From assembly GCF_040676615.1 (NCBI RefSeq), contig NZ_JBFAPI010000005.1, forward strand, positions 248,001-312,000: DNA of 64,000 nucleotides, written 5' to 3'. Under the pieces are notes generated by a model that did not search any database, had not been told where the DNA came from, and saw only the letters and a list, made by a program, of their open reading frames with translations. How positions within the stretch are numbered: the stretch's first letter is position 1; the number at the start of each line of letters is the position of its first letter. Origin of the DNA: Asanoa sp040676615 (lineage in GTDB: Bacteria; Actinomycetota; Actinomycetes; Mycobacteriales; Micromonosporaceae). Both the position numbers and the translations under genes were made by a program. Shown here piece by piece: positions 1 through 8,173 of this stretch.

Positions 1-320
1 GGGGCTTCAGCCGTGACGACGTCGAGGGCGCGTTCTTCTGGCGCTATCTGGAACTGGGCATCTTCGGCATCTCGCCGTTCGAGTCGATCGACCGCGACGG
101 CGTCGGCCGGCTGATCCGGATCGCGATCGACGAGGGCCGGGCCGCCCGTCCCGATCTCAAGCTGGGCGTCTGCGGCGAGCACGGCGGTGACCCCGACTCG
201 GTGCACTTCTTCCACGAGGTCGGCCTCGACTACGTGTCGTGCTCACCGTTCCGGGTGCCGATCGCCCGCCTCGAGGCCGGCCGCGCCGCCGTCGAGACGG
301 GCGGCTCGGACAGCCGCTGA
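1..320 (+). CDS. ppdK: Pyruvate, phosphate dikinase, C-terminal end (partial)
   Basis: Only the last 105 codons are in the window, and the reading frame is open to base 1. They cover the end of the C-terminal PEP/pyruvate-binding TIM barrel. The segment KLGVCGEHGGDPDS at about residues 54-66 carries the catalytic cysteine (residue 57) that protonates enolpyruvate, and SCSPFRVPIARL near residue 80-90 is the conserved closing strand of this family. PPDK interconverts pyruvate, ATP and phosphate with PEP, AMP and pyrophosphate in the cytosol. The gene ends at a TGA, and the next gene is convergent on the minus strand. Identification by family motif is firm; the N-terminal domains cannot be checked here. 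Confidence 0.93.
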   Translation, partial: GFSRDDVEGAFFWRYLELGIFGISPFESIDRDGVGRLIRIAIDEGRAARPDLKLGVCGEHGGDPDSVHFFHEVGLDYVSCSPFRVPIARLEAGRAAVETGGSDSR

Positions 321-377
321 GCCCGGCGCGCCGCGCCCACCACCTCCCATGGCGGGCGCGGCGTGCGAGGGGACGGC

Positions 378-749
378 CTAGAGCTCCATCTCCGCTTCGA
401 TCTTGCGGAGCTGGTGGCGGGCCATCGCCAGGTTGGCGCGGCTGCGCTGCAATGCGATGTAGAGGAACAGGCCCTTGCCGGCCCGACCGGTCAGCAGCCG
501 GATCAGGTGGTATTGCGTGTCGAGGCTGATCAGGATGTCCTCGATGCCCTCCTTGAGCCCGAGCATCTCGAGCGTGCGCAGCTTCGCCCGCACCACATCC
601 GTGTTGCCGGCCGCGGCGACCGTGAGGTCGAGGTCTTTTCCTCCGCCCACCACGCCCAGCGACATGCCGCTGGTGTAGTCGACGAGCGCGACACCGATGG
701 CGCCTTCGATCGTCATGCACTCTTTGAGTGCGGTGTCCATGTCAGTCAT
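378..749 (-). CDS. Roadblock/LC7 domain protein (123 aa), last gene of a roadblock operon
   Basis: A single roadblock/LC7 fold fills the protein: N-terminal CMTIEGAIGVALVDYTSG, central QYHLIRLLTGRAGKGLFLYI and a final helix NLAMARHQLRKIEAEMEL. Roadblock proteins dimerise and normally bind or regulate small Ras-like GTPases. The chosen ATG has GGAGGA a few bases upstream. It is the distal member of four minus-strand genes and is clearly paralogous to the first gene of that operon (2503-2883), sharing the MTI-GAIG-VVDYT pattern. No GTPase or histidine kinase gene is visible beside it, unlike the actinobacterial conservons. Its partner and role are unknown. Confidence 0.82.
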   Translation of the reverse strand: MTDMDTALKECMTIEGAIGVALVDYTSGMSLGVVGGGKDLDLTVAAAGNTDVVRAKLRTLEMLGLKEGIEDILISLDTQYHLIRLLTGRAGKGLFLYIALQRSRANLAMARHQLRKIEAEMEL

Positions 750-820
750 GAGCCTGTCCTCCGTTGGGTTCGGGCCTGCGGCCCAGGCCGTCGAAGCCGA
801 CGACGGCCGGGGGCCGGTGT

Positions 821-1315
821 TCAGGACCGGGCGGCGCTGGGTCGGCCCGATCCGGTGGTGCGGGTGTTGCGGCGGGGCAGCGGTTCGCGCGCCGGCGGCG
901 CCGGTGGCGGGTTGCCGCCGGCGGGTGACCGCCCCGGGGGTTGGGCGGCGAGCGTCTCGACGAGAGCGCCGAGCCGTTGCGCCACGACGCGGGAGGTGCG
1001 GTGCACCAGGGCCAGGTTGGCCTGGGGCATGGCGACGACGGTCAACAGCGCGCCGGCGCCGGCGACGTAGCTGACCAGGCAACCGCCGTCGGCCTGGATG
1101 ACCGTCTCGCGGTGGATGCCGAGGCCGACCGTCTCCGCGAAGCGCCGGCCGAGGCCGACCGTCGCCGCGGCCATCGCGGCGACCGTGTCGGGCTCGACCC
1201 GGTCGACGTCACTGGCGATGAGCAGCCCGTCGGGGCCGGCCAGGACCGACCCGACCACGTCTGGGACCTCGCGCAGCGTGCGTAGTGCGGCGGCGATCGC
1301 GTGATCGGTGTCCAC
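821..1315 (-). CDS. Roadblock/LC7 domain protein with proline/arginine-rich tail (164 aa)
   Basis: Residues 1-120 form a roadblock/LC7 domain with the usual VGSVLAGPDGLLIASDV strand pair and VIQADGGCLVSYVAGAGALL core, close to MglB-like roadblock proteins. Residues 125-164 are a Pro/Arg/Gly-rich tail that is probably disordered. The gene lies between the PATAN/DUF4388 gene (57 bases upstream in the transcript) and a second roadblock gene (71 bases downstream), so all are likely co-transcribed. A role as a GTPase-regulator-like scaffold is inferred from the family; no GTPase is encoded next to it. Confidence 0.8.
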   Translation of the reverse strand: MDTDHAIAAALRTLREVPDVVGSVLAGPDGLLIASDVDRVEPDTVAAMAAATVGLGRRFAETVGLGIHRETVIQADGGCLVSYVAGAGALLTVVAMPQANLALVHRTSRVVAQRLGALVETLAAQPPGRSPAGGNPPPAPPAREPLPRRNTRTTGSGRPSAARS

Positions 1316-1372
1316 TGGCGGTCTCTCCTTCGGTCTGGGTGTCGGCGGCCGGCAGTGCCGGCGGGCCGCGGC

Positions 1373-2398
1373 TCATCGCAGCGCCTTGAGCGCCGTGCGG
1401 ATTCGCTTGAGTAGCGCCTCGTCGGCCGGGACGGGCGGTGGGGAGGTGCTCTCGGGCGGGTCCGGGAGGACAGGTAGTCGTTCGCCCGGCGCCCGCCGCG
1501 GCAATGCGGGCAGCGCACCGGGTGGGGCCGGCGGCGCCGGGACGGAGGCGCGGATGGGTGGGGCGGCGCCGTCTGGCTCGGCCGGGGCGCGGCGCCGGGG
1601 CACCTCGACCCGGGCCCTGGTGGCGGGCTCGGCGACCCGTGGCGGCGCGCCGCGCGAGGGCCGCTCGTCGCGTCCACTGTGTATCGGCAGCGGCAGGGCG
1701 CCGGCGGGCAGCGCGACCAGGCCGCTGGCGGCGAGCCTGCGGACCTCGGTGAGCACGGCGTAGCCGGCACGGCCGAGCGCGCGGGCGATGGCGGTCGGCG
1801 CGAGCGAGCCGTCGGCGCGGCCGACGATCTCCCACTGCAGCGCGGAGAGCACCACCCGCGGCGTGGGTGGGCGGCGGATCGGCAGCAGCGGGGCGTGGTC
1901 GAGCCCGGGCTCGGGGTAGATCTCGTCGAGCAGCTTGCGCCGGCGGGCCGACTCCTTGCTCAGCACGGCGGCCTCGACCGAGGTGACCGCGCCCATGCCG
2001 TGTGTCTCGCCGTCGACGAAGCGCAACACCGCGCTGGCCGAACCGAGCGCGAAGTAGGCGGCGTCGTAGATCGCGCCGAGCACGCACAGCTCGAGCTCGC
2101 CGTGCGTGAGGTGGCCCTGCTGGACCAGCCAGGCGCCGGGCCGCACGTCGGCCTTGCCGGCCGCGCCGCCCCGGGCCAGCGCGGCCAGCCAGGTCTGCTC
2201 GGCCAGCCGGCCGGACGCGGTGAGCAGGTCGCCGATGCCGGGGGAGCTGCCCGACTCGGCGAAGACCACCTCGCCGGCGAACAGGTAGAGGCAGTCGTCG
2301 GTGCCGATGTGCAGCGCGCCGGTCGCGCCGGCGGTGGCGAGCTGGGTCAGGGCGCGCCGTGGCGAGCCCGTGCGGGGGATCCGGACGGACTTGGCCAA
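1373..2398 (-). CDS. PATAN/DUF4388-type protein with C-terminal winged-helix-like segment
   Basis: About 341 residues. The N-terminal 90 residues (LTQLATAGATGALHIG, LYLFAGEVVFAESG) match the PATAN/DUF4388 pattern, a domain of bacterial signalling proteins often found with roadblock and receiver modules. A later segment (VVLSALQWEIVGRADGSLAP to EVRRLAASGLVALP) resembles the small winged-helix that often accompanies PATAN. The C-terminal third is Pro/Arg-rich and low complexity. I chose a TTG start at 2398 because TCAGGAGGAGCG lies just before it; an ATG at 2449 in the same frame is possible but lacks a ribosome site. It sits between roadblock genes, so it is likely part of the same signalling complex. 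Confidence 0.65.
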   Translation of the reverse strand: MAKSVRIPRTGSPRRALTQLATAGATGALHIGTDDCLYLFAGEVVFAESGSSPGIGDLLTASGRLAEQTWLAALARGGAAGKADVRPGAWLVQQGHLTHGELELCVLGAIYDAAYFALGSASAVLRFVDGETHGMGAVTSVEAAVLSKESARRRKLLDEIYPEPGLDHAPLLPIRRPPTPRVVLSALQWEIVGRADGSLAPTAIARALGRAGYAVLTEVRRLAASGLVALPAGALPLPIHSGRDERPSRGAPPRVAEPATRARVEVPRRRAPAEPDGAAPPIRASVPAPPAPPGALPALPRRAPGERLPVLPDPPESTSPPPVPADEALLKRIRTALKALR

Positions 2399-2502
2399 CG
2401 CTCCTCCTGACAGGTCGATTGCGACGGGCCTTTCGGATCTAGGGGACATGTCCGGGGCGGCCGAGGCCGCGTGCGGGTAGGTCACCGGGGTCGGTGGAGC
2501 GG

Positions 2503-2883
2503 CTAAGCCGCGACGAGGTCGTCGGCGAGGATGCGGATGCGCCGCTGAGCGACGGCCAGGTTGCCCTCGTGGCGGTCGAGCCACACGTAGAGCAGCAACC
2601 GGCTGTCGAAGTCGGTGCGGATCATCCGGAGCAGGTGGTAGCCACCGTGCGTCGTGATGACCACGTCTTCGACCAGGTCGTTGGGGCGCGTCGACGCGAA
2701 AGGTGCGCGGCTGGTCGCCGCGTGTATGACGTCGGACGAACCAGCGGCGGACGCGTCGGGGTCGCCGGTGGGCGCATTGCCCGCCCAGGCGAGCGCGAAA
2801 CCGGTCGTGTAGTCGACCACGCTCGCCCCGATCGCGCCGGGGATGGTCATCGCCTGCCGGAGGCAGTCGTCTATGCCGGACAC
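2503..2883 (-). CDS. Roadblock/LC7 domain protein (126 aa), first gene of the operon
   Basis: The whole length is a roadblock/LC7 domain: AMTIPGAIGASVVDYTTG at the start, GGYHLLRMIRTDFDSRLLLY in the middle and a final amphipathic helix NLAVAQRRIRIL. It is the closest relative of the 378-749 protein, so the operon contains an internal duplication. A GTG start is preceded by GGAGGAG. It is the promoter-proximal gene of the four-gene minus-strand group, with 104 bases to the PATAN gene. Family knowledge suggests binding to a small GTPase or self-assembly; nothing here shows its specific partner. Confidence 0.8.
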   Translation of the reverse strand: MSGIDDCLRQAMTIPGAIGASVVDYTTGFALAWAGNAPTGDPDASAAGSSDVIHAATSRAPFASTRPNDLVEDVVITTHGGYHLLRMIRTDFDSRLLLYVWLDRHEGNLAVAQRRIRILADDLVAA

Positions 2884-3218
2884 ACGTGCTCCTCCACCCG
2901 GGTGTTGCCTCCCGCGTCCACTCCGGCCAGAGGGCGCACGAGAATCCCGGGTAACGGGTCGGGGCCGGCGGCTGCGCCGGCCATGACGATGTGCTTCCGC
3001 GAAACTACTCCGGGGCGAAGATCGTCCGCAGCTGTCTCACCCTCGGCGATCGGCCAGCAACTATGGACTGATCGGGTATTGCCAAACCGGGTCGAGATGG
3101 GCATGTGCCCCGCTGCGCCCTCATGGCCACCAAGGAGGGCGCACCGGCGATCGTGGGCGTAACCTGGCGGACACCTTGTCGTTCCCGTCCATCCGCGTGT
3201 CCGCATCGGAGGTCTTTC
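2884..3218. other. Intergenic region between divergent genes
   Basis: No gene with coding-like composition is seen. It separates the divergent roadblock operon and the VOC gene and must hold both promoters. The VOC gene is preceded by a GGAGG-like site about eight bases before its ATG. Confidence 0.5.
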
Positions 3219-3572
3219 ATGGGCAATCGCTGGGAGAACCTGGTGGTCGACGCGCGCGACCCGGCCCGGCTAGCCCGGTGGTGGGCCGAGGCGCTCAACT
3301 ACCAGATCACCTACGAGAAGCCCGACGAGGTGGAGATCCGGCGGTTGCCCGACGAGGTGCCCGGCCTGATCTTCGTGCCGGTGCCCGAGGCCAAGGAGCG
3401 CAAGAACCGGCTGCACATCGACCTGCGCCCCGACGACCAGGAGGCCGAGGTCGAGCGGCTGGTCGACATGGGTGCGCGGCACGTCGACGTCGGCCAGTCG
3501 GCCGGCGCCGGCTGGATCGTGCTGGCCGATCCGGAGGGCAACGAGTTCTGCGTCCTGTCACCGAAACAGTAG
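3219..3572 (+). CDS. VOC family (glyoxalase/bleomycin resistance-like) protein, 117 aa
   Basis: A single vicinal-oxygen-chelate fold protein of the short DUF-like type common in actinobacteria: NLVVDARDPARLARWWAEAL at the start, LIFVPVPEAKERKNRLHIDL in the middle and IVLADPEGNEFCVLSP at the end. Such proteins are dimeric metal enzymes or binding proteins; the substrate cannot be deduced. The start follows a TCGGAGGTC ribosome site. It lies ten bases before dgt, so the two may be co-transcribed. A start further upstream is open but lacks family similarity. Confidence 0.82.
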   Translation: MGNRWENLVVDARDPARLARWWAEALNYQITYEKPDEVEIRRLPDEVPGLIFVPVPEAKERKNRLHIDLRPDDQEAEVERLVDMGARHVDVGQSAGAGWIVLADPEGNEFCVLSPKQ

Positions 3573-3582
3573 GTTTAACCGT

Positions 3583-4794
3583 GTGATCACAGGCGACCCG
3601 GAGCGCTGGGTGCCCGAGCCGCCCAAGGACACCGGCGCGGGGCGTGGCCCGTTCGAGCGCGACCGGGCCCGGGTGCTGCACTCGGCGGCGTTCCGCCGGC
3701 TGGCGGCCAAGACCCAGGTGCACATGGCCGGCACCGACGACTTCCTGCGCACCCGGCTGACCCACTCGCTCGAGGTCGCCCAGATCGGCCGCGAGATGGG
3801 CGCCCGGCTCGGCTGCGACCCCGACGTGGTCGACGTGGCCGGGCTCGCACACGACCTCGGGCATCCGCCGTTCGGGCACAACGGCGAGGCCGCCCTCGAC
3901 GAGTTGGCCCGCGCGTGCGGCGGCTTCGAGGGCAACGCGCAGACGCTGCGGGTGCTGACCCGGCTGGAGGCCAAGGTGCTCGGCGCCGGGCTCAACCTGA
4001 CCCGGGCCTCGCTGGACGCCACCTGCAAATATCCCTGGCAGCGCCAGGAGGGTCGGCGCAAGTTCGGCGTCTACGCCGACGACCTGCCGGTCTTCGGGTG
4101 GTTGCGGCAGGCGGCGCCGGAGCCGGAGCGGCGCTGCCTGGAGGCCCAGGTGATGGACTGGGCCGACGACGTCGCCTACTCGGTGCACGACGTGGAGGAC
4201 GGCATCCACGGCGGGTATGTGCGGGTGCGCCTGCTGATCGACGATGCCGACGAGCGCGCGGCGGTCTGCCGGGCGGCCGCCGACGCGTACTCGCCGGAGC
4301 CGCCCTCGGCGCTCGCGCCGGTGCTCGACGACCTACTCGCCGACCCGGCGCTGGTCTCGGTCGCCGACCACGACGGCAGCCAGCGGGCACAGGCCGCGCT
4401 CAAGGCGATGACCAGCGTGTTGACCGGCCGGTTCGTGGCGGCGGCGGTCGAGGCGACCCGGGCCGCGCACGGCGCCCGCGCGCTGCGCCGCTACGCCGCC
4501 GACCTGGTCGTGCCGCCGCTGATCAGGGCGCAGTGCGCGCTGCTCAAGGGCATCGCGCTGCGCTATGTGATGCGCCGGCCCGGCGCCCGGGACCGCTACG
4601 AGCGGCAGCGCGACGTGCTCACCGAACTCGCCGCGGTGCTGCTCGACCGGGCACCGGAGGGCCTCGACCCGGCGTTCTCGGCGCAATGGAAGGCGGCCGC
4701 CGACGACCCGGCCCGGCTGCGGGTGGTCATCGACCAGGTCGCGTCGTTGACCGACCCCTCGGCGGTCGAGTGGCACCACCGCCTGACGCGGTAG
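3583..4794 (+). CDS. dgt: Deoxyguanosinetriphosphate triphosphohydrolase-like protein
   Basis: About 403 residues with the HD phosphohydrolase signature: H61 in TRLTHSLEVAQIGR, H90-D91 in AGLAHDLGHPPFGHNGE, and a later D in MDWADDVAYSVHDVEDG that completes the metal site. Dgt-type enzymes cut dNTPs to deoxynucleosides and triphosphate and tune nucleotide pools. The GTG at 3583 gives the usual family N-terminus (ITGDPERWVPE). In actinobacteria dgt is normally found just before dnaG; here dnaG lies 23 kb away, so accessory genes appear to separate them. The stop codon is one base from the convergent small gene that follows. Confidence 0.92.
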   Translation: MITGDPERWVPEPPKDTGAGRGPFERDRARVLHSAAFRRLAAKTQVHMAGTDDFLRTRLTHSLEVAQIGREMGARLGCDPDVVDVAGLAHDLGHPPFGHNGEAALDELARACGGFEGNAQTLRVLTRLEAKVLGAGLNLTRASLDATCKYPWQRQEGRRKFGVYADDLPVFGWLRQAAPEPERRCLEAQVMDWADDVAYSVHDVEDGIHGGYVRVRLLIDDADERAAVCRAAADAYSPEPPSALAPVLDDLLADPALVSVADHDGSQRAQAALKAMTSVLTGRFVAAAVEATRAAHGARALRRYAADLVVPPLIRAQCALLKGIALRYVMRRPGARDRYERQRDVLTELAAVLLDRAPEGLDPAFSAQWKAAADDPARLRVVIDQVASLTDPSAVEWHHRLTR

Positions 4795-4795
4795 C

Positions 4796-5032
4796 TCAGT
4801 GCGCCGGGCCGACGTCGCGCAGGGCGAGCGCGCCCACCGCCTGGGCCCGCACCGCGAAGGCACCCGGGGTCAGCCGGACGCGTCTGGAGGGCTCCTGGTC
4901 GGCGCGTGCGCGGCCGCGACCGTGCCGGCGGCGGTTGATCCGGTTGAACAGCCGCTTGCGGTCGGCGTCGGCGATCAGGTCGCGCTGGTGGTCGTGGGCG
5001 ATGGTGAGCATCAGGTCGGGGTGCTGATACAT
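4796..5032 (-). CDS. Small basic conserved hypothetical protein (78 aa)
   Basis: The protein begins MYQHPDLMLTIAHDHQRDLI and continues with a basic RKRLFNRINRRRHGRGRAR stretch, then a less conserved tail. I recall similar short proteins with this N-terminus as uncharacterised actinobacterial genes, but I do not know a function. A GAGGAG ribosome site precedes the ATG. Its 3' end abuts dgt on the other strand. The 127-base gap to the upstream methyltransferase gene holds a 12-bp perfect palindrome that could control it. Confidence 0.6.
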   Translation of the reverse strand: MYQHPDLMLTIAHDHQRDLIADADRKRLFNRINRRRHGRGRARADQEPSRRVRLTPGAFAVRAQAVGALALRDVGPAH

Positions 5033-5150
5033 CGGGGGCTCCTCGGTCTCGGTGATGTATCCATCCTGTTCGGACGGGCGCACCCCGACATCGGGAGCCG
5101 TTCCCTAACTTCCCGGCCGCACCCTCCTTAGCCGCACCGGACCAAGCGTG

Positions 5151-5162
5151 TAGGTATACCTA
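5151..5162. promoter_or_regulatory. 12-bp perfect palindrome TAGGTATACCTA
   Basis: The palindrome overlaps the stop codon of the methyltransferase gene and lies upstream of the 78-residue gene. It is AT-richer than its surroundings and could be a repressor operator for the small gene; function is inferred only from symmetry and position. Confidence 0.3.
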
Positions 5163-6218
5163 GTGGGTCAGCTGGTAGAACCGGAAGAACCCGAAGTCGT
5201 CGATCGGCAGGACCTCCACATCGGCGAAGCCGGCCTCCCGGGCATAGCGGCGCAGCACGCTGGGGCGCATCACGGTGCCGGTGCCGACCGAGTCCGCGTG
5301 CGACATGCTGTCGGGCAGGCAGACCAGCGTGCTGAAGCCGTACATCAGCCGCTCTACGTCGTCGCCAGGTGCCAGGAACGACTCGCCGACGGCCTCGTCC
5401 ATCACCACGACCGGCGCGCCGGGCCGCACCGCGCCGCGGATCGCCGCCAGCACCTCGACCGGCCGGGGCAGGTCGTGCACGCACTCGAACGCGAACGCCG
5501 CGTCGTAGTCGCCGGTGCCGGGCAGCCCGCTGGCCGCGTCGACGAGCTGGAACGCCACCCGGCCGCGCAGGCCCGCGTCGCGGGCGTTCGCGGTGGCAAT
5601 CGCCACCGACGGCTTGTCGACGTCGAAGCCGTCGACCCGCGCCTGCGGGTAGGCCCGGGCCAGCGCGATCGACGACCAGCCCGCGCCGCAGCCGACGTCG
5701 GCGATCCGGGCGCCGGGCCGGCGCAGCGCCTCGTCGAGCGCCGGCACGCCGGCCAGCGCCGCGGGCAGCGCGTGCTCGAACCAGGGCCGGTTCAGCTCGG
5801 CCTGCGCCTCGCGCATCTCGGTGCCGTAGGCCGACCAGCCGACCCCGCCGCCGTCACGGTAGGCGCCGACCAGTGCCGGCAGTTGCATCGCGGCCGCCGC
5901 GAACGCGCTGGCCATCGGCGCGAGGTAGTTGAGGCTGCTGCTGTCGGTGAGCACCTCCGCGGCGCCCGGGGGAAGGGTGAACCGGCCGTCGCCGGAAGCG
6001 GTCAGGATGCCGTACGACGCCTGCTGCTCGAGCCATTCGCGGGCATACCGCTCCACCCCGCAAGCCCGCTCGACGAGCTCCTGCGGGTTGGCCGGGCCGC
6101 CGTCGGCCAGCGCCTGGTACCAGCCGAGCCGTTCGCCCAGGTAGACCGAGAGCATCTCCGCCGTGCCCAGCGCCGAACGGAACATGCGGTCGGCGAACTC
6201 TTCCGCGGTCTGCGTCAT
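5160..6218 (-). CDS. Class I SAM-dependent methyltransferase with N-terminal winged-helix domain
   Basis: 352 residues. The first ~110 residues (FADRMFRSALGTAEMLSVYL to GRFTLPPGAAEVL) resemble the dimerisation/winged-helix region seen in O-methyltransferase-like proteins of the Rv2258c type. The Rossmann methyltransferase domain follows, with motif I IADVGCGAGWSSIALARAYP at about residues 175-195, an acidic loop DGFDVDKPSV, and FAFECVHDLPRP as motif IV. Acceptor unknown. The ATG start is preceded by a weak ribosome site. It is divergent from the FAD reductase gene, with 77 bases between them. Confidence 0.85.
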   Translation of the reverse strand: MTQTAEEFADRMFRSALGTAEMLSVYLGERLGWYQALADGGPANPQELVERACGVERYAREWLEQQASYGILTASGDGRFTLPPGAAEVLTDSSSLNYLAPMASAFAAAAMQLPALVGAYRDGGGVGWSAYGTEMREAQAELNRPWFEHALPAALAGVPALDEALRRPGARIADVGCGAGWSSIALARAYPQARVDGFDVDKPSVAIATANARDAGLRGRVAFQLVDAASGLPGTGDYDAAFAFECVHDLPRPVEVLAAIRGAVRPGAPVVVMDEAVGESFLAPGDDVERLMYGFSTLVCLPDSMSHADSVGTGTVMRPSVLRRYAREAGFADVEVLPIDDFGFFRFYQLTH

Positions 6219-6295
6219 CAAAAGGACGTTAGCCACCGGGCGAACATCGCACCGCGTAAAACGCGACCGTGTGTGGTTTCTGGGAGACTGTCCGG

Positions 6296-7549
6296 ATGAG
6301 CGACCAGTTCGTGATCGTGGGTGCTTCGCTGGCCGGGGCGCGTGCCGCGTCGACGCTGCGCGCCGAGGGCTTCGACGGCGACATCGTGCTGGTCGGCGCG
6401 GAGGAGCAGCTGCCATACGAGCGCCCGCCGCTGTCCAAGGGCTACCTGCTCGGCAAGGAGGAGCGGCAGAAGGCGTTCGTCCACGATGCCGCGTTCTACG
6501 CCGAGCAGCGGATCGAGTTGCGGCTCGGCACCCGGGCGACCGCGATCGATCCGGCCGGCCACCGGGTCACCCTCGAGGGTGGCGAGTCGCTGCCCTACCG
6601 CAAGCTGCTGCTGGCCACCGGTTCCTCGCCGCGCACCCTGGAGCTGCCCGGCGGTGAAGGCCCCCGGGTCCACTACCTGCGCACGATCGAGCAGTCCGAG
6701 GCGCTCGGCGCCACGCTGCGGGCCGGCGACCCGGTGCTGGTGATCGGCGCGGGCTGGATCGGGCTGGAGATCGCCGCCGCGGCCCGCCACTACGGCTGCG
6801 ACGTGACGGTGGTGGAGTCCGACCGGACGCCGTTGCGGCAGGTGCTCGGCGACGAGGCCGGCGCCGTGTTCCGCGCGCTGCACGAGGCGCACGGCGTCGA
6901 GTTCCACTTCGACACGCAGGTCCGCGAGCTCGGCGGCCTCGGCGACCGGATCACCCACGCCGTGCTCGACGACAACACCGAGGTGCCGGCGTCGGCGGCG
7001 GTGGTCGCGGTGGGCATCGCGCCCGACGTCGAGCTGGCCCGCTCGGCCGGGCTGCGGGTCGACAACGGCGTGGTCACCGACGCCGCCCTGCGCACCAGCG
7101 ACCCCGATATCCACGCCTGCGGCGACGTCGCGTCCTCCTACCACCCGCTCCTGCACGAGCACGTACGCGTGGAGCACTGGGCCAACGCGCTCAACGGTGG
7201 GCCGGTGGCGGCCAGGTCCATGCTCGGGCAGGAGGTCTCCTACGACCGGCTGCCCTACTTCTTCACCGACCAGTACGACCTGGGCATGGAGCTGGCCGGC
7301 TGGTTCCCGCGCGGCGGCTACGACCGGGTGGTGTTCCGCGGCGACCCGTCCATCGTGGACGGCAAGGCGCCGGAGTTCATGGTGTTCTGGACGCGGCGCG
7401 GGCACGTGCTGGCCGGGATGAACGTCAACGTATGGGACGTCCAGGACGATATCCAGAAACTCGTGCGTGCCGGCTACACCGGCAAGGACGTCGACCTCGA
7501 CCGCCTCGCCGACCCCAACGTGCCCCTCACCACGCTTCTCGACGGATAG
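6296..7549 (+). CDS. FAD-dependent ferredoxin/rubredoxin-type NAD(P)H reductase
   Basis: 417 residues with two dinucleotide-binding folds. FVIVGASLAGARAASTLR at the N-terminus binds FAD, VLVIGAGWIGLEIAAAARHY at about residue 147 binds NAD(P)H, and IHACGDVASSYHP near residue 275 is the second FAD contact. The C-terminal reductase_C domain includes FTDQYDLGMELAGWF. Such proteins pass electrons from NAD(P)H to ferredoxins serving Rieske oxygenases or P450s. No ferredoxin or oxygenase is adjacent; the next genes are a molybdenum hydroxylase, which might share the electron chain, but this is inference. The ATG is the only start consistent with the family N-terminus. Confidence 0.9.
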   Translation: MSDQFVIVGASLAGARAASTLRAEGFDGDIVLVGAEEQLPYERPPLSKGYLLGKEERQKAFVHDAAFYAEQRIELRLGTRATAIDPAGHRVTLEGGESLPYRKLLLATGSSPRTLELPGGEGPRVHYLRTIEQSEALGATLRAGDPVLVIGAGWIGLEIAAAARHYGCDVTVVESDRTPLRQVLGDEAGAVFRALHEAHGVEFHFDTQVRELGGLGDRITHAVLDDNTEVPASAAVVAVGIAPDVELARSAGLRVDNGVVTDAALRTSDPDIHACGDVASSYHPLLHEHVRVEHWANALNGGPVAARSMLGQEVSYDRLPYFFTDQYDLGMELAGWFPRGGYDRVVFRGDPSIVDGKAPEFMVFWTRRGHVLAGMNVNVWDVQDDIQKLVRAGYTGKDVDLDRLADPNVPLTTLLDG

Positions 7550-7634
7550 CACGCCGGATTCCCCGATCGTCCGCACGCCCTCGGCCGGCCCGGCAATGCT
7601 GGGGTTCTGGCTGCTAAGTGCCGAGGAGCGAGCG

Positions 7635-8171
7635 ATGGCTATCAACCAGTCGACCGCGGCCGCGGTCACGGGTGTGCAAGGTCCGGAAAGCGTGCCGGTC
7701 AGTCTCGACGTCAACGGCTCGACCTACGTGGTCGAGCTCGAACCGCGGGTCAGCCTGCTCGACGCGCTGCGCGACCATCTCGACCTGACCGGCACCAAGA
7801 AGGGTTGCGACCAGGGCACCTGTGGCGCCTGCACGGTCTGGCAGGACGGCCGGCGGGTGCTGGCCTGCCTGACGCTCGCGATGACCTGCGAGGGACACCA
7901 GATCTCCACGATCGAGGGGCTCGCGCAGGAAGGCGAACTGCATCCGATGCAGCAGGCGTTCATCGACCACGACGCCTTCCAGTGCGGCTACTGCACCCCG
8001 GGGCAGATCATGTCGGCGGTCGCGCTGATCCGCGAGGGCAACGCCACCACCGACGCCGACATCGCCGAGCACATGAGCGGCAACATCTGCCGCTGCCAGG
8101 CGTACCCGAACATCCACGCCGCGATCCGCGCGGTCCGCGACGCCGACGACGACGGCGACGGGGGTCGGTGA
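7635..8171 (+). CDS. Molybdenum hydroxylase, [2Fe-2S] subunit (PaoA/YagT-like)
   Basis: 178 residues. The plant-type ferredoxin cluster is bound by C58, C63, C66 and C78 (KKGCDQGTCGACTVW), and the second [2Fe-2S] cluster by C117, C120, C152 and C154 (CGYCTPGQ and GNICRC). This is the electron-transfer subunit of a xanthine dehydrogenase-family enzyme. The start follows GAGGAGCGAGCG. The FAD and Mo subunits follow in the same operon, in the PaoABC (YagTSR) gene order. The N-terminal ~20 residues lack a recognisable twin-arginine signal, so a cytoplasmic location is likely. Confidence 0.92.
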   Translation: MAINQSTAAAVTGVQGPESVPVSLDVNGSTYVVELEPRVSLLDALRDHLDLTGTKKGCDQGTCGACTVWQDGRRVLACLTLAMTCEGHQISTIEGLAQEGELHPMQQAFIDHDAFQCGYCTPGQIMSAVALIREGNATTDADIAEHMSGNICRCQAYPNIHAAIRAVRDADDDGDGGR

Positions 8172-8173
8172 CG

